Source of the DNA: an uncultured Christensenella sp.
GTDB lineage: Bacteria > Bacillota > Clostridia > Christensenellales > Pumilibacteraceae
Direction: 5' to 3'
Assembly: GCA_910577435.1 (NCBI GenBank)
Contig: CAJTLV010000005.1
Location: 1-64,000, forward strand
DNA: 64,000 nt
The notes under the pieces are model-generated. The model searched no databases. It was not told the DNA's origin and saw only the letters and a list, made by a program, of their open reading frames with translations. Positions 1 to 8,636 of this stretch are shown in pieces. The position numbers were made by a program, and so were the translations under genes. Within the stretch, counting starts at the first letter, position 1. Each line of letters opens with the position of its first letter.

Positions 1-83
1 ATCGGGAGACCTTTCCGAGATTTGCCGTACTATCAAACATAGAATAATGTAAATTCCGAATTGTCTTACTTGGTTATGAGTAG

Positions 84-120
84 AAAAAAAGCTCTCGAAC
101 ACTTTTGTTCGAGAGCTTTT
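84..120 (-). terminator. Intrinsic terminator
   Basis: A perfect inverted repeat, GCTCTCGAAC paired with GTTCGAGAGC around a 6-base loop, is flanked by A/T runs. The minus strand ends in a run of seven T. It lies about 75 bases beyond the stop of a short reading frame ending at 199, so it probably closed a small gene there. Confidence 0.8.
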
Positions 121-198
121 AATCTTCGTCTGTATTATGATTCCATATGGGAAGTGGCTTTCGGTGGACGATCCGTCTTTATAAATCAAATTAATTCG

Positions 199-391
199 TT
201 AATCGATCGCTCCGTATACATATACATACTGTTCGTTATACGACATAGTCAACATCCCGTCGGATACCGTGATAGAGAAAGCCGACACGCTCTGAATCGT
301 TTCGAACTGCGACCCCGACGACTTCTTCATCCACGCTTGATTATATTCGAATGCCCGCCGCAATGTGTGGATATGCGAAGAAAACAGAAAT
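199..391 (-). pseudogene. Short ORF or gene remnant, unknown function
   Basis: A minus-strand frame is open up to the stop at 199. Its last 50 or so codons read like real protein in this genome's codon style (many TCG, GAC, GAA) and end in a tyrosine-rich tail (YVYVYGAID). There is no good start with a Shine-Dalgarno sequence: the frame simply runs back through the hydrogenase terminator at 392-415. A proper terminator follows it at 84-120. I read it as the 3' remnant of a small gene, or a very small gene with a weak TTG start. I do not recognise the family and the upstream boundary is arbitrary. Confidence 0.25.
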
Positions 392-415
392 AAAAAACGG
401 GCATTGCGCCCGTTT
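392..415 (-). terminator. Terminator of the hydrogenase operon
   Basis: The stem AAACGGGC/GCCCGTTT has a 5-base loop and is followed on the minus strand by a T-rich run. It lies 16 bases after the hydA stop codon. Confidence 0.8.
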
Positions 416-430
416 CCGCATTGTGCGATT

Positions 431-1885
431 TTATTCTTTCTTATCCTTATCGTCCGAAGCGCCCGCAAGTTTGAAAAGTTTGACGGTATTTTCGACAGTC
501 TTTTCCTTTGCCATTTCGCCGTAACGGTTGACGTCGGTAAGGCTCTTCGGTCCGTGATGCAAACACAACGCGCCGTTGACGCATCCGCCGTCGCAAGCCA
601 TGCCCTCGAAGAAATTGTAAGGCGATTTGCCGACTTTGAGCATAAGAAGCTGTTTACGGCAGTCTTCGAGTCCGCTCATAGCTATCGGTTTCGCATCGAA
701 CCCGTGTTTTTTAGCGAGTTCGCCGACGCCCTCCGACAGTCCGCCCGACCGCGCGAATATTCTTCCGAAGTACGACGCATTATCGAGTACTGTATCTTCG
801 AGCGACGACACGTCGATGTTGCGCGCATCGAGGAATGCTTGAAGTTCTTCGAATGACAGCACGCAGTCGACATAGTCTTTCGCCTGTTCCTGCTTGAACT
901 CGAACTTTTTCGAAGTACAGGGACCTACGAATATGACTTTTGCCGTCGGATCCATCGCCTTTATGAGTTTGCCCGCCATAACCATAGGCGACGGCGTATC
1001 CGATATATACTTTGCCAAGTCCGGGAAGTTTATCTTGACGTACTTGACGAAACTCGGACAGCACGACGAAGTGAGAGTGCCGCGCTCGCACAATTCCTCC
1101 GCCTCCTCGCTAAGCGTCATATCCGCGCCGAGCGCCGTCTCGATCACTTGGAAGAAACCGAGCTTACCCATACCGGTAACGACCTGTTCTATGCGGGCGT
1201 AATTGAACTGCGCTACGATGGCGGGAGCGATGAGCGCATACACTTTGTACTCTGTGTTGTTCTTCGAATTTTTGAGTATATCCAGAGCGTTCAGTATGTA
1301 CGACTTATCCGATATAGCGCCGAACGGACACTGATACACGCAAGCGCCGCACCCGACGCATTTATTATTGTCTATGACGGCCTTCTTATCCTCATTGACT
1401 TTTATCGCGTTCGCCTTACAGCTTGCGACGCAAGGCCGCTTTTGAAGAATGATCGCATTATACGGACACGCTTGCGTGCATTTGCCGCATTCGACGCATT
1501 TACTCTTATCGACGACACAATGCTTGTCCACGATAGTTATTGCGTTTTTGGGACACACTTCCGCGCAACGGTGCGAAATACATCCGCGACAAGCGGGCGT
1601 GACGAAAATTCCGTCGACCGGACATTCGTCGCACGCGATGTCGATGACCTCGACTACGTTGTCGTTGTCCTTGTCGCCGCCCATTGCGAGTTTCAAACGC
1701 TCTTGCAAAATCGCGCGTTCTTTATATACGCAACAGCGCAGGCTGGCTTTCGGACCGGGCATTATCTTGATCGGGATGTCGTGAAAAATCTCGTTGTTCA
1801 AGCCTTTGTCATATGCCTGTATGAGCTCTTTTATAACCTTGTATTTAAGCTCCTGTACCGCAGTATCGAATAATCTTTCATTCAT
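431..1885 (-). CDS. Monomeric [FeFe] hydrogenase with ferredoxin-type domains
   Basis: A 484-residue iron-only hydrogenase that reversibly makes H2 from reduced ferredoxin. Cysteine clusters at about residues 85-111, 130-140 and 176-186 are [4Fe-4S] ferredoxin motifs. The H-cluster domain follows from about residue 215, with TSSCCPS (C275/C276), GPCTSKK (C323) and EGMACDGGC (C431, C435). All four H-cluster ligands and the proton-relay cysteine are present, so it should be active. It is shorter than classical HydA1 and lacks a recognisable N-terminal [2Fe-2S] domain. It resembles the monomeric clostridial enzymes found beside sensory hydrogenases. It is the last gene of the cluster, 19 bases after the phosphatase gene, with a terminator just downstream. 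Only a weak ribosome-binding site precedes the ATG. Maturation genes hydEFG are not in the window. Confidence 0.9.
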   Translation of the reverse strand: MNERLFDTAVQELKYKVIKELIQAYDKGLNNEIFHDIPIKIMPGPKASLRCCVYKERAILQERLKLAMGGDKDNDNVVEVIDIACDECPVDGIFVTPACRGCISHRCAEVCPKNAITIVDKHCVVDKSKCVECGKCTQACPYNAIILQKRPCVASCKANAIKVNEDKKAVIDNNKCVGCGACVYQCPFGAISDKSYILNALDILKNSKNNTEYKVYALIAPAIVAQFNYARIEQVVTGMGKLGFFQVIETALGADMTLSEEAEELCERGTLTSSCCPSFVKYVKINFPDLAKYISDTPSPMVMAGKLIKAMDPTAKVIFVGPCTSKKFEFKQEQAKDYVDCVLSFEELQAFLDARNIDVSSLEDTVLDNASYFGRIFARSGGLSEGVGELAKKHGFDAKPIAMSGLEDCRKQLLMLKVGKSPYNFFEGMACDGGCVNGALCLHHGPKSLTDVNRYGEMAKEKTVENTVKLFKLAGASDDKDKKE

Positions 1886-1904
1886 AGTTTTTTATTACCT
1901 GTGA

Positions 1905-3065
1905 TTAGTTGTAGCGCACGTTTACCGACTTGCCCATACGTCTAAGGTTTTCGGCAAGTCTGTCGATCAGTTTCAACTTCATTGTCGTCTCGATAGGCAA
2001 ACCCTTGTGCGCCTCGTTTATCGATTGCCCTACGAAAAAGTTCAGTTCCGTCGAGTCCTCGAACAGTAGTTTGGCGAGCAATGTCGCGCCGTCGCGCTTG
2101 TCGAACGTTTTTGCCTCGCAGTTTCCGCTGTCCAAATACGCTTCGGACAGTTCGAGTACGCGCCTTATCGTGATCACGCCCTCCGTAGTCAGATCTATGC
2201 CGTCTATATACCCTATCGGCGGAATGTCACGGTCGGGAAAGTCGAAACTTGTCGTGACTTCTTTGCCGAGATAGCGCGACACTATCGTTGAGCTTGTGCC
2301 GCCGCATACGGCTTTCTTACCGGGTAACGCCATAAAATCGCTTATCCACGCGGCGTCGTCCTCTTTGTTCATCGGCGGCCCGACGAGTACGGACGTCGGC
2401 GCGTGGTTGCGCACCTTTATGCCGAGTACGGTCGTATCGTCGCCCGGCTCGTGCATATACAGCTCGTTGCACTCGCTCGCCAGCGACGCGGAAATAGCAG
2501 TCGCCGACATTCCGCGCTTAATGGCGCGACGCAAATAGTCCTTTATCTGCGGGCGCTCCCAACCGAAGTTCAAGAGCATTCCTATACCCGCGTGTTCGAC
2601 GCCGTCGCTCGTGATGACAAGCGCATCGTCCGTAGCGAGATCGAGTTTGGTAGTGTACACCGTCTTGCCGCAGATAACGCTCTTCTCCCTGTCGAGATCG
2701 AGCGCGTCGCCGCCGCGAAGAAGTATTGCCGCAGGGTTGTCGAACTCCAAAAGTTCGCCTTTACCCTCGCTGTTGATGTGACACACCGAGAACGTGGCGT
2801 ATGCGACGCCGCGTTCCTTACACACGGGCAACGAGCCGATCAGCGTCTCGATACAGTCTTTGAGCGATACGCCCGCAGACAGCATCGTGCACAGTATCTT
2901 CGACGACAGCGTTGCGAGTATATTTGCTTTGACGCCGCTGCCCATACCGTCGCACAACACGGCGGTGACGTAATCGCCGCTGATCGCGCATTGCACGCGG
3001 TCGCCGCAAAGCTCCTCGCCTTTTTTATTGAGAGACGTGTAACCCCTGTCGATGAAGTAACTCAA
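1905..3065 (-). CDS. SpoIIE-family PP2C-type serine phosphatase
   Basis: A 386-residue protein with a PP2C/SpoIIE phosphatase domain over about residues 1-220. The metal-binding motifs are visible: GDRVQ near residue 21, the CDGMGSG motif near residue 39, TSDGVEH near residue 158 and PGDDTTVLGI near residue 209. The C-terminal 160 residues are a separate domain that I do not recognise. The TTG start is chosen because GGAGGAG lies 7 bases upstream and the preceding gene stops one base before it. Phosphatases of this type commonly sit beside group C [FeFe] hydrogenases, so it probably relays the H2 or redox signal sensed by the gene just upstream. Its substrate is unknown, and no partner kinase or anti-sigma factor is adjacent. 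Confidence 0.82.
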   Translation of the reverse strand: MSYFIDRGYTSLNKKGEELCGDRVQCAISGDYVTAVLCDGMGSGVKANILATLSSKILCTMLSAGVSLKDCIETLIGSLPVCKERGVAYATFSVCHINSEGKGELLEFDNPAAILLRGGDALDLDREKSVICGKTVYTTKLDLATDDALVITSDGVEHAGIGMLLNFGWERPQIKDYLRRAIKRGMSATAISASLASECNELYMHEPGDDTTVLGIKVRNHAPTSVLVGPPMNKEDDAAWISDFMALPGKKAVCGGTSSTIVSRYLGKEVTTSFDFPDRDIPPIGYIDGIDLTTEGVITIRRVLELSEAYLDSGNCEAKTFDKRDGATLLAKLLFEDSTELNFFVGQSINEAHKGLPIETTMKLKLIDRLAENLRRMGKSVNVRYN

Positions 3066-3066
3066 A

Positions 3067-4797
3067 TCACTTCTCCTCCAAGATGGCTTTTTTGAGATTG
3101 AGCAAAGCTATTTTCGTTTCGGCGGTCGTCTCGCCGAGCAAGGACGCTATCTCCTGCGCGACGCGCATCTGCTTTTCGATGACCGTTTCCGTTACGACCA
3201 GCGTGTCGCGTTTCATCTTGCTCAACTCGTCGTCGTAATTAGCTTTTTCGGTCACGTCCGTAAGAACGAGAAGCAACGATTTTTCCTTGACGAGCGGAAC
3301 GATATTTATATTGACATACTTGTTCGTTTTTTCGAGTTTCAATTTTTCGACACCGGTCGGCTTGCCGCTTTCCGCCGCTTTGAATACTGCCGTAGGGTCG
3401 AAACACTCGAATATGTAAGCGGGGTCGTCTATGCCTATAAGACTCGTTGCGCGACGGTTGATCTCGGTGATTTTGAGATCGCTGTCACACACGATAAGTC
3501 CGTTGGGACTGTTTTCGATTATGACATTGCCCATAGACTCCGCTTTTTCGCGCATATACGGAACGCACATATTCTGTTCGGCGTAACCGTTTACGACCGC
3601 CCACGCCTTTTCTCTGCAGGTGCCGTAACCGCATGCACCGCAGTTGAGTTCGTCAGCCGGCTTGAACTTGCCTATACTCTCCAACACGGCTTTTATCTCG
3701 CCTTCGGTAGGCACTCGCGCGCCCGGCTCCATCGGCTTGCGCACAGCGGCAAGCGACGGACACTCGCGCACAACGTCCTTTGGCGCGCGGCTTGTGTACC
3801 GACGTATAAGCGCGTTCGCTTCCACCGCGCCGCCCGCTCTGGGCAAAATGCACGGCCCGTTTACGCAGGCGCCGTCGCACGCGTTTATCTCCAAAAACAC
3901 GCCCTTGACGTTTTTAAGGTCTTCGAGTGCCTCGTCCAGCCTGTCCACGCCGTCGATAGCTATGTACTCATATCCTGCGGGAAAGGAGTCGAACGACTTG
4001 ATTATGCCGCGTGAAATGGGATAATATTTCGCACTGAGCGCGACGCCGCCATCGCCCGTTTTTTCGTCCGACTGATTTTCTGCTTTTTCCGCCGTTGTTT
4101 CTGGCACACGCTCGACGATGCGCGATGTACTCTTGTCTTTCTCTCCGTCTATGACGATCCCGCGCTTATCGAACATAGCTTTGAGTTCTTCGAAAGTGAG
4201 CGCGCCCGCAAGCCCGTTTTCCTTAGCCTCACGCTTCTTTGCAATGCACGGACCGATAAAAACTATCGCCGCATCCTTGAAACGCGATTTCAGTATCTTG
4301 GCGTGCGCGACCATCGGCGAATCGACGGGAGCGAGATATTCCAAAACATCGTGATGGTAGAGCTGTATCGCACGGTTTACCGCAGGACAAGCCGAAGTAA
4401 TGAAGTTTTCGTACTTGCCGCTCGAAAGCAGTTTTTTATACTCCGCCGTAACCGCCGCCGCACCCTCCGACGTTTCGAACGCGTCGTGAAATCCCAGCTT
4501 TTTGAGCGCCGCGCGGAACGGCTCGAAACCGTCCGATCCGAACGACGAGACAAACGACGGAGCAACCGACGCGATAACGGGCTTCGGCTTTGCCAGAAGT
4601 TGCACGATAGCCGTCGTGTCGTCGTGAACGATCTTGGCGTTCTGGGGACAGACGCGAGTACAATTTCCGCAAAGTATGCACCTGCTCTCAATTATCTTCG
4701 CCTGATTGTTGCGCATATCTATCGCTTTGACGGGACACGAGCGCAGGCATTTATAGCAGTTTTTGCAGTTTACTTTGAGAAAGTCGAGATAAAACAT
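3067..4797 (-). CDS. Sensory [FeFe] hydrogenase with PAS domain (HydS-type)
   Basis: A 576-residue protein. It has two [4Fe-4S] ferredoxin motifs (residues 11-21 and 40-50), an H-cluster domain (about 72-330), an extra cysteine cluster (CGACGYGTC, then a Cys about 17 residues on, near 385-407), a PAS domain (about 420-515) and a C-terminal helical tail. The H-cluster ligands C137, C184, C307 and C311 are present. The usual TSCCP motif reads TSACP, so the proton-relay cysteine is alanine. That change is known from the group C sensory hydrogenase HydS of Thermoanaerobacter and goes with low turnover. The likely role is to sense H2 or ferredoxin redox state and signal through PAS to the downstream phosphatase. 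It follows the [2Fe-2S] gene by one base. Confidence 0.88.
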   Translation of the reverse strand: MFYLDFLKVNCKNCYKCLRSCPVKAIDMRNNQAKIIESRCILCGNCTRVCPQNAKIVHDDTTAIVQLLAKPKPVIASVAPSFVSSFGSDGFEPFRAALKKLGFHDAFETSEGAAAVTAEYKKLLSSGKYENFITSACPAVNRAIQLYHHDVLEYLAPVDSPMVAHAKILKSRFKDAAIVFIGPCIAKKREAKENGLAGALTFEELKAMFDKRGIVIDGEKDKSTSRIVERVPETTAEKAENQSDEKTGDGGVALSAKYYPISRGIIKSFDSFPAGYEYIAIDGVDRLDEALEDLKNVKGVFLEINACDGACVNGPCILPRAGGAVEANALIRRYTSRAPKDVVRECPSLAAVRKPMEPGARVPTEGEIKAVLESIGKFKPADELNCGACGYGTCREKAWAVVNGYAEQNMCVPYMREKAESMGNVIIENSPNGLIVCDSDLKITEINRRATSLIGIDDPAYIFECFDPTAVFKAAESGKPTGVEKLKLEKTNKYVNINIVPLVKEKSLLLVLTDVTEKANYDDELSKMKRDTLVVTETVIEKQMRVAQEIASLLGETTAETKIALLNLKKAILEEK

Positions 4798-4798
4798 A

Positions 4799-5047
4799 TC
4801 AAACCCCCGCGAGCGGAAGTATCTCTTTTACGAACTTCTCTTCGGCGTTCTGCGGCGATACGTCGAGTATGTAAGCATCGCCCGCTTTAACGGACACGCC
4901 GTGAGAACAGCGGTTGAGGCAGAAACATGCGCGAAGTTCTATCTTACTCGACGCATCGTACTTTTCGATAAGCGCCTTGAACGCCTCGATAACATCGTAC
5001 GAGCCTTTCAAGTGGCAGGAACTGCCGACACATACGCTTAATACCAT
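4799..5047 (-). CDS. NuoE-like thioredoxin-fold [2Fe-2S] ferredoxin
   Basis: An 82-residue protein with the C-x4-C (C6, C11) and C-x3-C (C43, C47) spacing of NuoE/HydC-type [2Fe-2S] proteins on a thioredoxin-like fold. Stand-alone proteins of this kind accompany sensory and monomeric [FeFe] hydrogenases and probably pass electrons to or from them. A strong AAGGAGG ribosome-binding site precedes the ATG. It is the first gene of the hydrogenase group proper, 88 bases after the kinase gene, with a large inverted repeat in that gap. Confidence 0.85.
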   Translation of the reverse strand: MVLSVCVGSSCHLKGSYDVIEAFKALIEKYDASSKIELRACFCLNRCSHGVSVKAGDAYILDVSPQNAEEKFVKEILPLAGV

Positions 5048-5081
5048 AAAGTATTTTCCTCCTTATATAACTCGGAATTAT

Positions 5082-5125
5082 GAATGCGGATTCGGAATCG
5101 ACACCTGATTCCGAATCCCGCATTC
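5082..5125. repeat. Intergenic palindromic element, GAATGCGG..GGAATC type
   Basis: Arms of 18-19 bases (left arm 5082-5099, right arm 5107-5125) pair with one bulged base around a 7-base spacer. There is no T-run, so it is not an ordinary terminator. Fragments of the same wording (ATTCCGCATTCCGAA, ATTCCGAATT) recur between genes at about 45-62, 40067-40080 and 61314-61330, which suggests a dispersed intergenic repeat family. Confidence 0.6.
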
Positions 5126-5135
5126 CGAATTTTAA

Positions 5136-5885
5136 TTATTCATACTGACAGACGTCGACCCACTTCGCAAGTATATCACGTTCTTCGGGTTTGCCTTTGA
5201 CCATTTGCGACGCGGCGACTATGGGCAACCACTGATCTACGTACTGACGCGCGGTGTCCGACTTTTTGCAGAACAGCGCGAGATACTCTTCGGCGGACGC
5301 ATCGTCGCCCGCGAGCTTGAACAGCAAGTACGTGCGCGCGGTATCTGCGGACGCGTTTCCTATCGTTGCGTGCGACCAGTCGATAACGCAGGCGCGGCCG
5401 TCGTCGGTGATGATGACGTTTGACGGATTGAAGTCGCCGTGACAGAGTTTGTTGTGCTTGGGCATCGAATCGAGCCGCACGTGAAGTTCGTAGCGCGTCG
5501 TGGCGTCCAGACCGGACTTGTCGATCTTGGCGTTGAACTTGTCGCGCTGCTTATTGAGATTGGGAGCGGTAAGCGAGTGCATAGCCAGCTGAACGTCGAC
5601 GAGCCGCTCGATGTATTCGCTTCTCTTGTTCGGGTTTTCGGCGATGAGCGTCGCAAGCGACTTGCCCGCTACGTACTCCATAACGATGGCGAGCCTGCCG
5701 TCGTCCAACCTTTTGAGTTCGTGGACTTTCGGAATGAACATCCCCGTCTCTTCGACGCGGGTCTGATTGAGCGCCTCGTTGAATATATCGGCTTTATTAT
5801 AGTCTGCCGCGAACACCTTTAAGCAGTGTCCGCCGTCGCGGTATACGGTCTTATTTGCGCGTGTAGCGATTTCGTTGAATGCCAT
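5136..5885 (-). CDS. Aminoglycoside phosphotransferase (APH)-fold small-molecule kinase
   Basis: A 249-residue protein with the APH/choline-kinase fold: catalytic loop CHGDFNPSNV (D151) and metal-binding IDW (D169). An N-lobe lysine (LKVF, K23) and the hinge MEYVAG are also visible. It phosphorylates a small hydroxylated or amine substrate that cannot be named from sequence. The family is large, and most chromosomal members are not antibiotic-resistance enzymes. It starts 2 bases after adhE with a good AAGGAG site, so it is cotranscribed with adhE. The gap to the hydrogenase genes is 88 bases. Confidence 0.75.
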   Translation of the reverse strand: MAFNEIATRANKTVYRDGGHCLKVFAADYNKADIFNEALNQTRVEETGMFIPKVHELKRLDDGRLAIVMEYVAGKSLATLIAENPNKRSEYIERLVDVQLAMHSLTAPNLNKQRDKFNAKIDKSGLDATTRYELHVRLDSMPKHNKLCHGDFNPSNVIITDDGRACVIDWSHATIGNASADTARTYLLFKLAGDDASAEEYLALFCKKSDTARQYVDQWLPIVAASQMVKGKPEERDILAKWVDVCQYE

Positions 5886-5887
5886 AA

Positions 5888-8488
5888 TTATTTTCTCTCC
5901 TTTCCGTAATAGGCGTCGAGATACATCTCTTTTATCTCGGAGATGAGCGGATAGCGCGGGTTAGCGCCCGTGCATTGATCGTCGAAGGCGTCGCGGCACA
6001 TATCGTCGAGACTCGCGAGGAACTTGTCTTCGGGAACACCGGCGTCCTTGATCGTCGCGGGCAGTCCGACTGCGGTGCGCAGGTCTTTGAGTTTGTCGAT
6101 CAGCTTATTGAACTTATCCTCATCCGTCTTGCCCTTGATACCGAGCATTTCGGCAACTTCGGCGTAACGTCTGAGCGCTACGGGGTGATCGTACTGCGGG
6201 AACGTGCCCATCTTGGTCGGAGCTTCCGCCGCATTGAACTTCATCACCTGAATGAGAAGCAACGCGTTAGCCATACCGTGCGGCAGATGGTGGTAAGCGC
6301 CGAGCTTGTGCGCCATCGAGTGGCAAACACCCAAGAACGCATTCGCAAACGCCATACCCGCCATAGTCGCGGCATACGCCATTTCGGCGCGCGCCTTACG
6401 GTTGCTTCCGTCGATATATGCGGCGGGCAACCAGTCGAATATTATCTTTATAGCCTCTTTCGCTATGCCGTTTGTAAAGTCGGACGCCATAACGGACGCT
6501 ATCGCTTCCAACGAGTGAACCATCGCGTCGTAACCCGAGTTTGCGGTAAGACCTTTCGGAATGCCCATCATAAGATCGGGATCGCAAATAGCCATCTTGG
6601 GCAACAGCTCGTAATCGGCGAGCGGGTACTTCATACCCGTCGACTCGTCTGTGATGACGGCGAACGGCGTGACTTCGGAGCCTGTACCCGCCGTCGTCGT
6701 GATAGCGACGAAGTACGCTTTTTTGCCCATTTCGGGGAATTTATACACGCGCTTGCGTATATCCATAAACCGCATTGCGAGGTCTGCGAAATCCACTTCG
6801 GGATGCTCGTACAGTACCCACATTATCTTGCCCGCGTCGAGCGCGCTACCGCCGCCGAGCGCTATTATCGCGTCCGGTTCGAACGAGCGCATCGCAACGG
6901 CGCCTTTCTTCGCCGACGCAAGCGTCGGGTCGGGCTGAACGTCGGAGAACGTCGTGTTGACTATGCCCATCTCGTTAAGGCAGTCGCTCACGCACTTCGA
7001 GAACCCGCTCTTGAACAGAAACTCGTCGGTGACGATAAACACGCGCTTTTTGCCCATATCTTTAAGCTCTTGCAGTGCGACGGGCATACAACCCGGTTTG
7101 AAATACACCTTTTCGGGCGCGCGGAACCACAACATATTCTCTCTCCTTTTTGCGACTGTTTTATAGTTGAGCAAGTGTTTAACCGATACGTTCTCGCTCA
7201 CCGAGTTGCCGCCCCACGAGCCGCAACCGAGCGTGAGCGACGGACGCAGTTTGAAGTTGTAAATATCTCCGATACCGCCCTGTGCCGCAGGCGAATTGAC
7301 GAGTATGCGGCAGGTTTTCATAGCGTCGGCGAACTTGGCGATCTTCGCTTTTTCGGCGTACTCGTCGGCATAGATGACCGACGTATGACCGTAACCGCCG
7401 TCGGCGACGAGTCTCTCCGCCTTAGCGAGCGCGTCTTCGAAGTTTTCCGCTTTATACATAGCAAGCACAGGCGACAGTTTTTCGTGCGCAAACGGCTCGG
7501 AAATGTCGACAGACTCTACCTCGCCGACGATTATGCGCGCGCTTTCGGGTACTTCGAAACCGCAAATGTTCGCTATCTTGGCGGCACTCTGTCCTACTAT
7601 CTTCGCGTTTACGGAACCGTTTATAAGTATAGTGCCGCGAACTTTATTTATCTGATCTTCGTCGAGGAAGTACGCGCCGCGATACTCAAGCTCTTTCTTG
7701 AACTCGTCGTACACGTCTTTCATAACGATGACCGACTGCTCGGACGCGCATATCATTCCGTTATCGAACGACTTGGAATGAAGTATGGACGACGCGGCGA
7801 GTTCTATATCCGCCGTGCTGTCGATGATCACGGGAGTATTGCCCGCGCCGACGCCGACGGCGGGTTTGCCGGAGCTATACGCGGCTTTGACCATACCGGG
7901 TCCGCCTGTTGCGAGTATCAGATCGCAACTGCTCATAACGTCCGCCGACAGCGCGACGCTGGGCTCGTCTATCCAGCCTATTATGTCTTGGGGCGCGCCT
8001 GCCGCAACAGCCGCGTCCAGAACGATCTTAGCCGCCGCGATCGTGCTGTTCTTTGCACGCGGATGCGGCGAGAATATAAGTCCGTTGCGCGTTTTCAGCG
8101 CAAGCAGAGCCTTGAATATAGCGGTCGACGTGGGGTTAGTCGTAGGCACTATCGCCGCGATAACTCCGACGGGTTCGGCGAGTGTCTGCACGCCGAACGT
8201 TTCGTCCTCGTCTATAACGTCACACGTTTTAACGTCGCGGTATGCGTTGTAAATGTACTCGGCGGCATAGTGATTTTTTATCACTTTGTCCTCCACTATA
8301 CCCATACCCGTTTCGGCGACGGCCATCTCCGCAAGGGAGAGCCTGGCTTTGTCGGCTGCGGTCGCGGCGGCTAAAAATATCTTATCCACCTGTTCCTGCG
8401 TATACGTTGCAAATCGGACCTGCGCCGCTCTGGCACGTTTAATGCACTCGCCCAGCGACTGTTCGTCCTTTACTATCAAACCGTCCAT
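5888..8488 (-). CDS. adhE: Bifunctional acetaldehyde-CoA/alcohol dehydrogenase AdhE
   Basis: An 866-residue fermentative enzyme that reduces acetyl-CoA to acetaldehyde and then ethanol, oxidising two NADH. The N-terminal aldehyde dehydrogenase half (1-440) has the catalytic cysteine C247 in DNGMICASEQ and the GAGNTP glycine loop. The C-terminal iron-dependent alcohol dehydrogenase half (about 455-866) has GGGSALDAGK, TTAGTGSEV and the metal-binding histidines in HSLEA and CHSMAHKLGAYHH. The length is normal. The start has a GGAGG site. A sigma-A type promoter lies directly upstream (8517-8545), making this the head of the adhE-kinase unit and perhaps of the hydrogenase cluster. Confidence 0.97.
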   Translation of the reverse strand: MDGLIVKDEQSLGECIKRARAAQVRFATYTQEQVDKIFLAAATAADKARLSLAEMAVAETGMGIVEDKVIKNHYAAEYIYNAYRDVKTCDVIDEDETFGVQTLAEPVGVIAAIVPTTNPTSTAIFKALLALKTRNGLIFSPHPRAKNSTIAAAKIVLDAAVAAGAPQDIIGWIDEPSVALSADVMSSCDLILATGGPGMVKAAYSSGKPAVGVGAGNTPVIIDSTADIELAASSILHSKSFDNGMICASEQSVIVMKDVYDEFKKELEYRGAYFLDEDQINKVRGTILINGSVNAKIVGQSAAKIANICGFEVPESARIIVGEVESVDISEPFAHEKLSPVLAMYKAENFEDALAKAERLVADGGYGHTSVIYADEYAEKAKIAKFADAMKTCRILVNSPAAQGGIGDIYNFKLRPSLTLGCGSWGGNSVSENVSVKHLLNYKTVAKRRENMLWFRAPEKVYFKPGCMPVALQELKDMGKKRVFIVTDEFLFKSGFSKCVSDCLNEMGIVNTTFSDVQPDPTLASAKKGAVAMRSFEPDAIIALGGGSALDAGKIMWVLYEHPEVDFADLAMRFMDIRKRVYKFPEMGKKAYFVAITTTAGTGSEVTPFAVITDESTGMKYPLADYELLPKMAICDPDLMMGIPKGLTANSGYDAMVHSLEAIASVMASDFTNGIAKEAIKIIFDWLPAAYIDGSNRKARAEMAYAATMAGMAFANAFLGVCHSMAHKLGAYHHLPHGMANALLLIQVMKFNAAEAPTKMGTFPQYDHPVALRRYAEVAEMLGIKGKTDEDKFNKLIDKLKDLRTAVGLPATIKDAGVPEDKFLASLDDMCRDAFDDQCTGANPRYPLISEIKEMYLDAYYGKERK

Positions 8489-8516
8489 ATTACCTCCAAG
8501 TTATTCGGTTTACTAT

Positions 8517-8545
8517 ATTTTACAATATTCGATTTTAGTTGTCAA
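8517..8545 (-). promoter_or_regulatory. adhE promoter
   Basis: On the minus strand, TTGACA at 8545-8540 and TAAAAT at 8522-8517 are separated by 17 bases. The start codon is 28 bases beyond the -10 box with a GGAGG site in between. Confidence 0.75.
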
Positions 8546-8611
8546 CACAAACAAGGAACTAAGTGCGCCGCAATTATCGAATTCGTCGATGTGACGGGCA
8601 TTCGTAGCAAT

Positions 8612-8634
8612 AAAAAGGCGGCGTGACCGCCGCC
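8612..8634 (-). terminator. Terminator of the gal operon
   Basis: A perfect 7-bp stem GGCGGCG/CGCCGCC with a 4-base loop is followed by TTTTTA on the minus strand, 3 bases after the galM stop. Confidence 0.9.
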
Positions 8635-8636
8635 CT

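Noticed and set aside
61..393. 110-codon plus-strand frame at the left edge
   Set aside because: It spans a perfect terminator hairpin and the hydrogenase terminator, with no ribosome-binding site.
5136..5885. Antibiotic-resistance aminoglycoside phosphotransferase
   Set aside because: The fold is APH-like, but the gene is embedded 2 bases behind adhE, has native codon use and no mobile context, and the family includes many metabolic kinases.
5975..8374. 799-codon open frame on the plus strand opposite adhE
   Set aside because: It is the antisense shadow of a highly conserved gene: low-complexity Arg/His-rich translation, no ribosome-binding site and no family match. Long antisense frames are expected with this codon use.
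8489..8560. Rex (NADH-sensing) operator on the adhE promoter
   Set aside because: The half-site TTGTAAA is present on the minus strand, but the matching second half (TTTACAA) is not at the right distance. Regulation by Rex is plausible from biology but not supported by the sequence.
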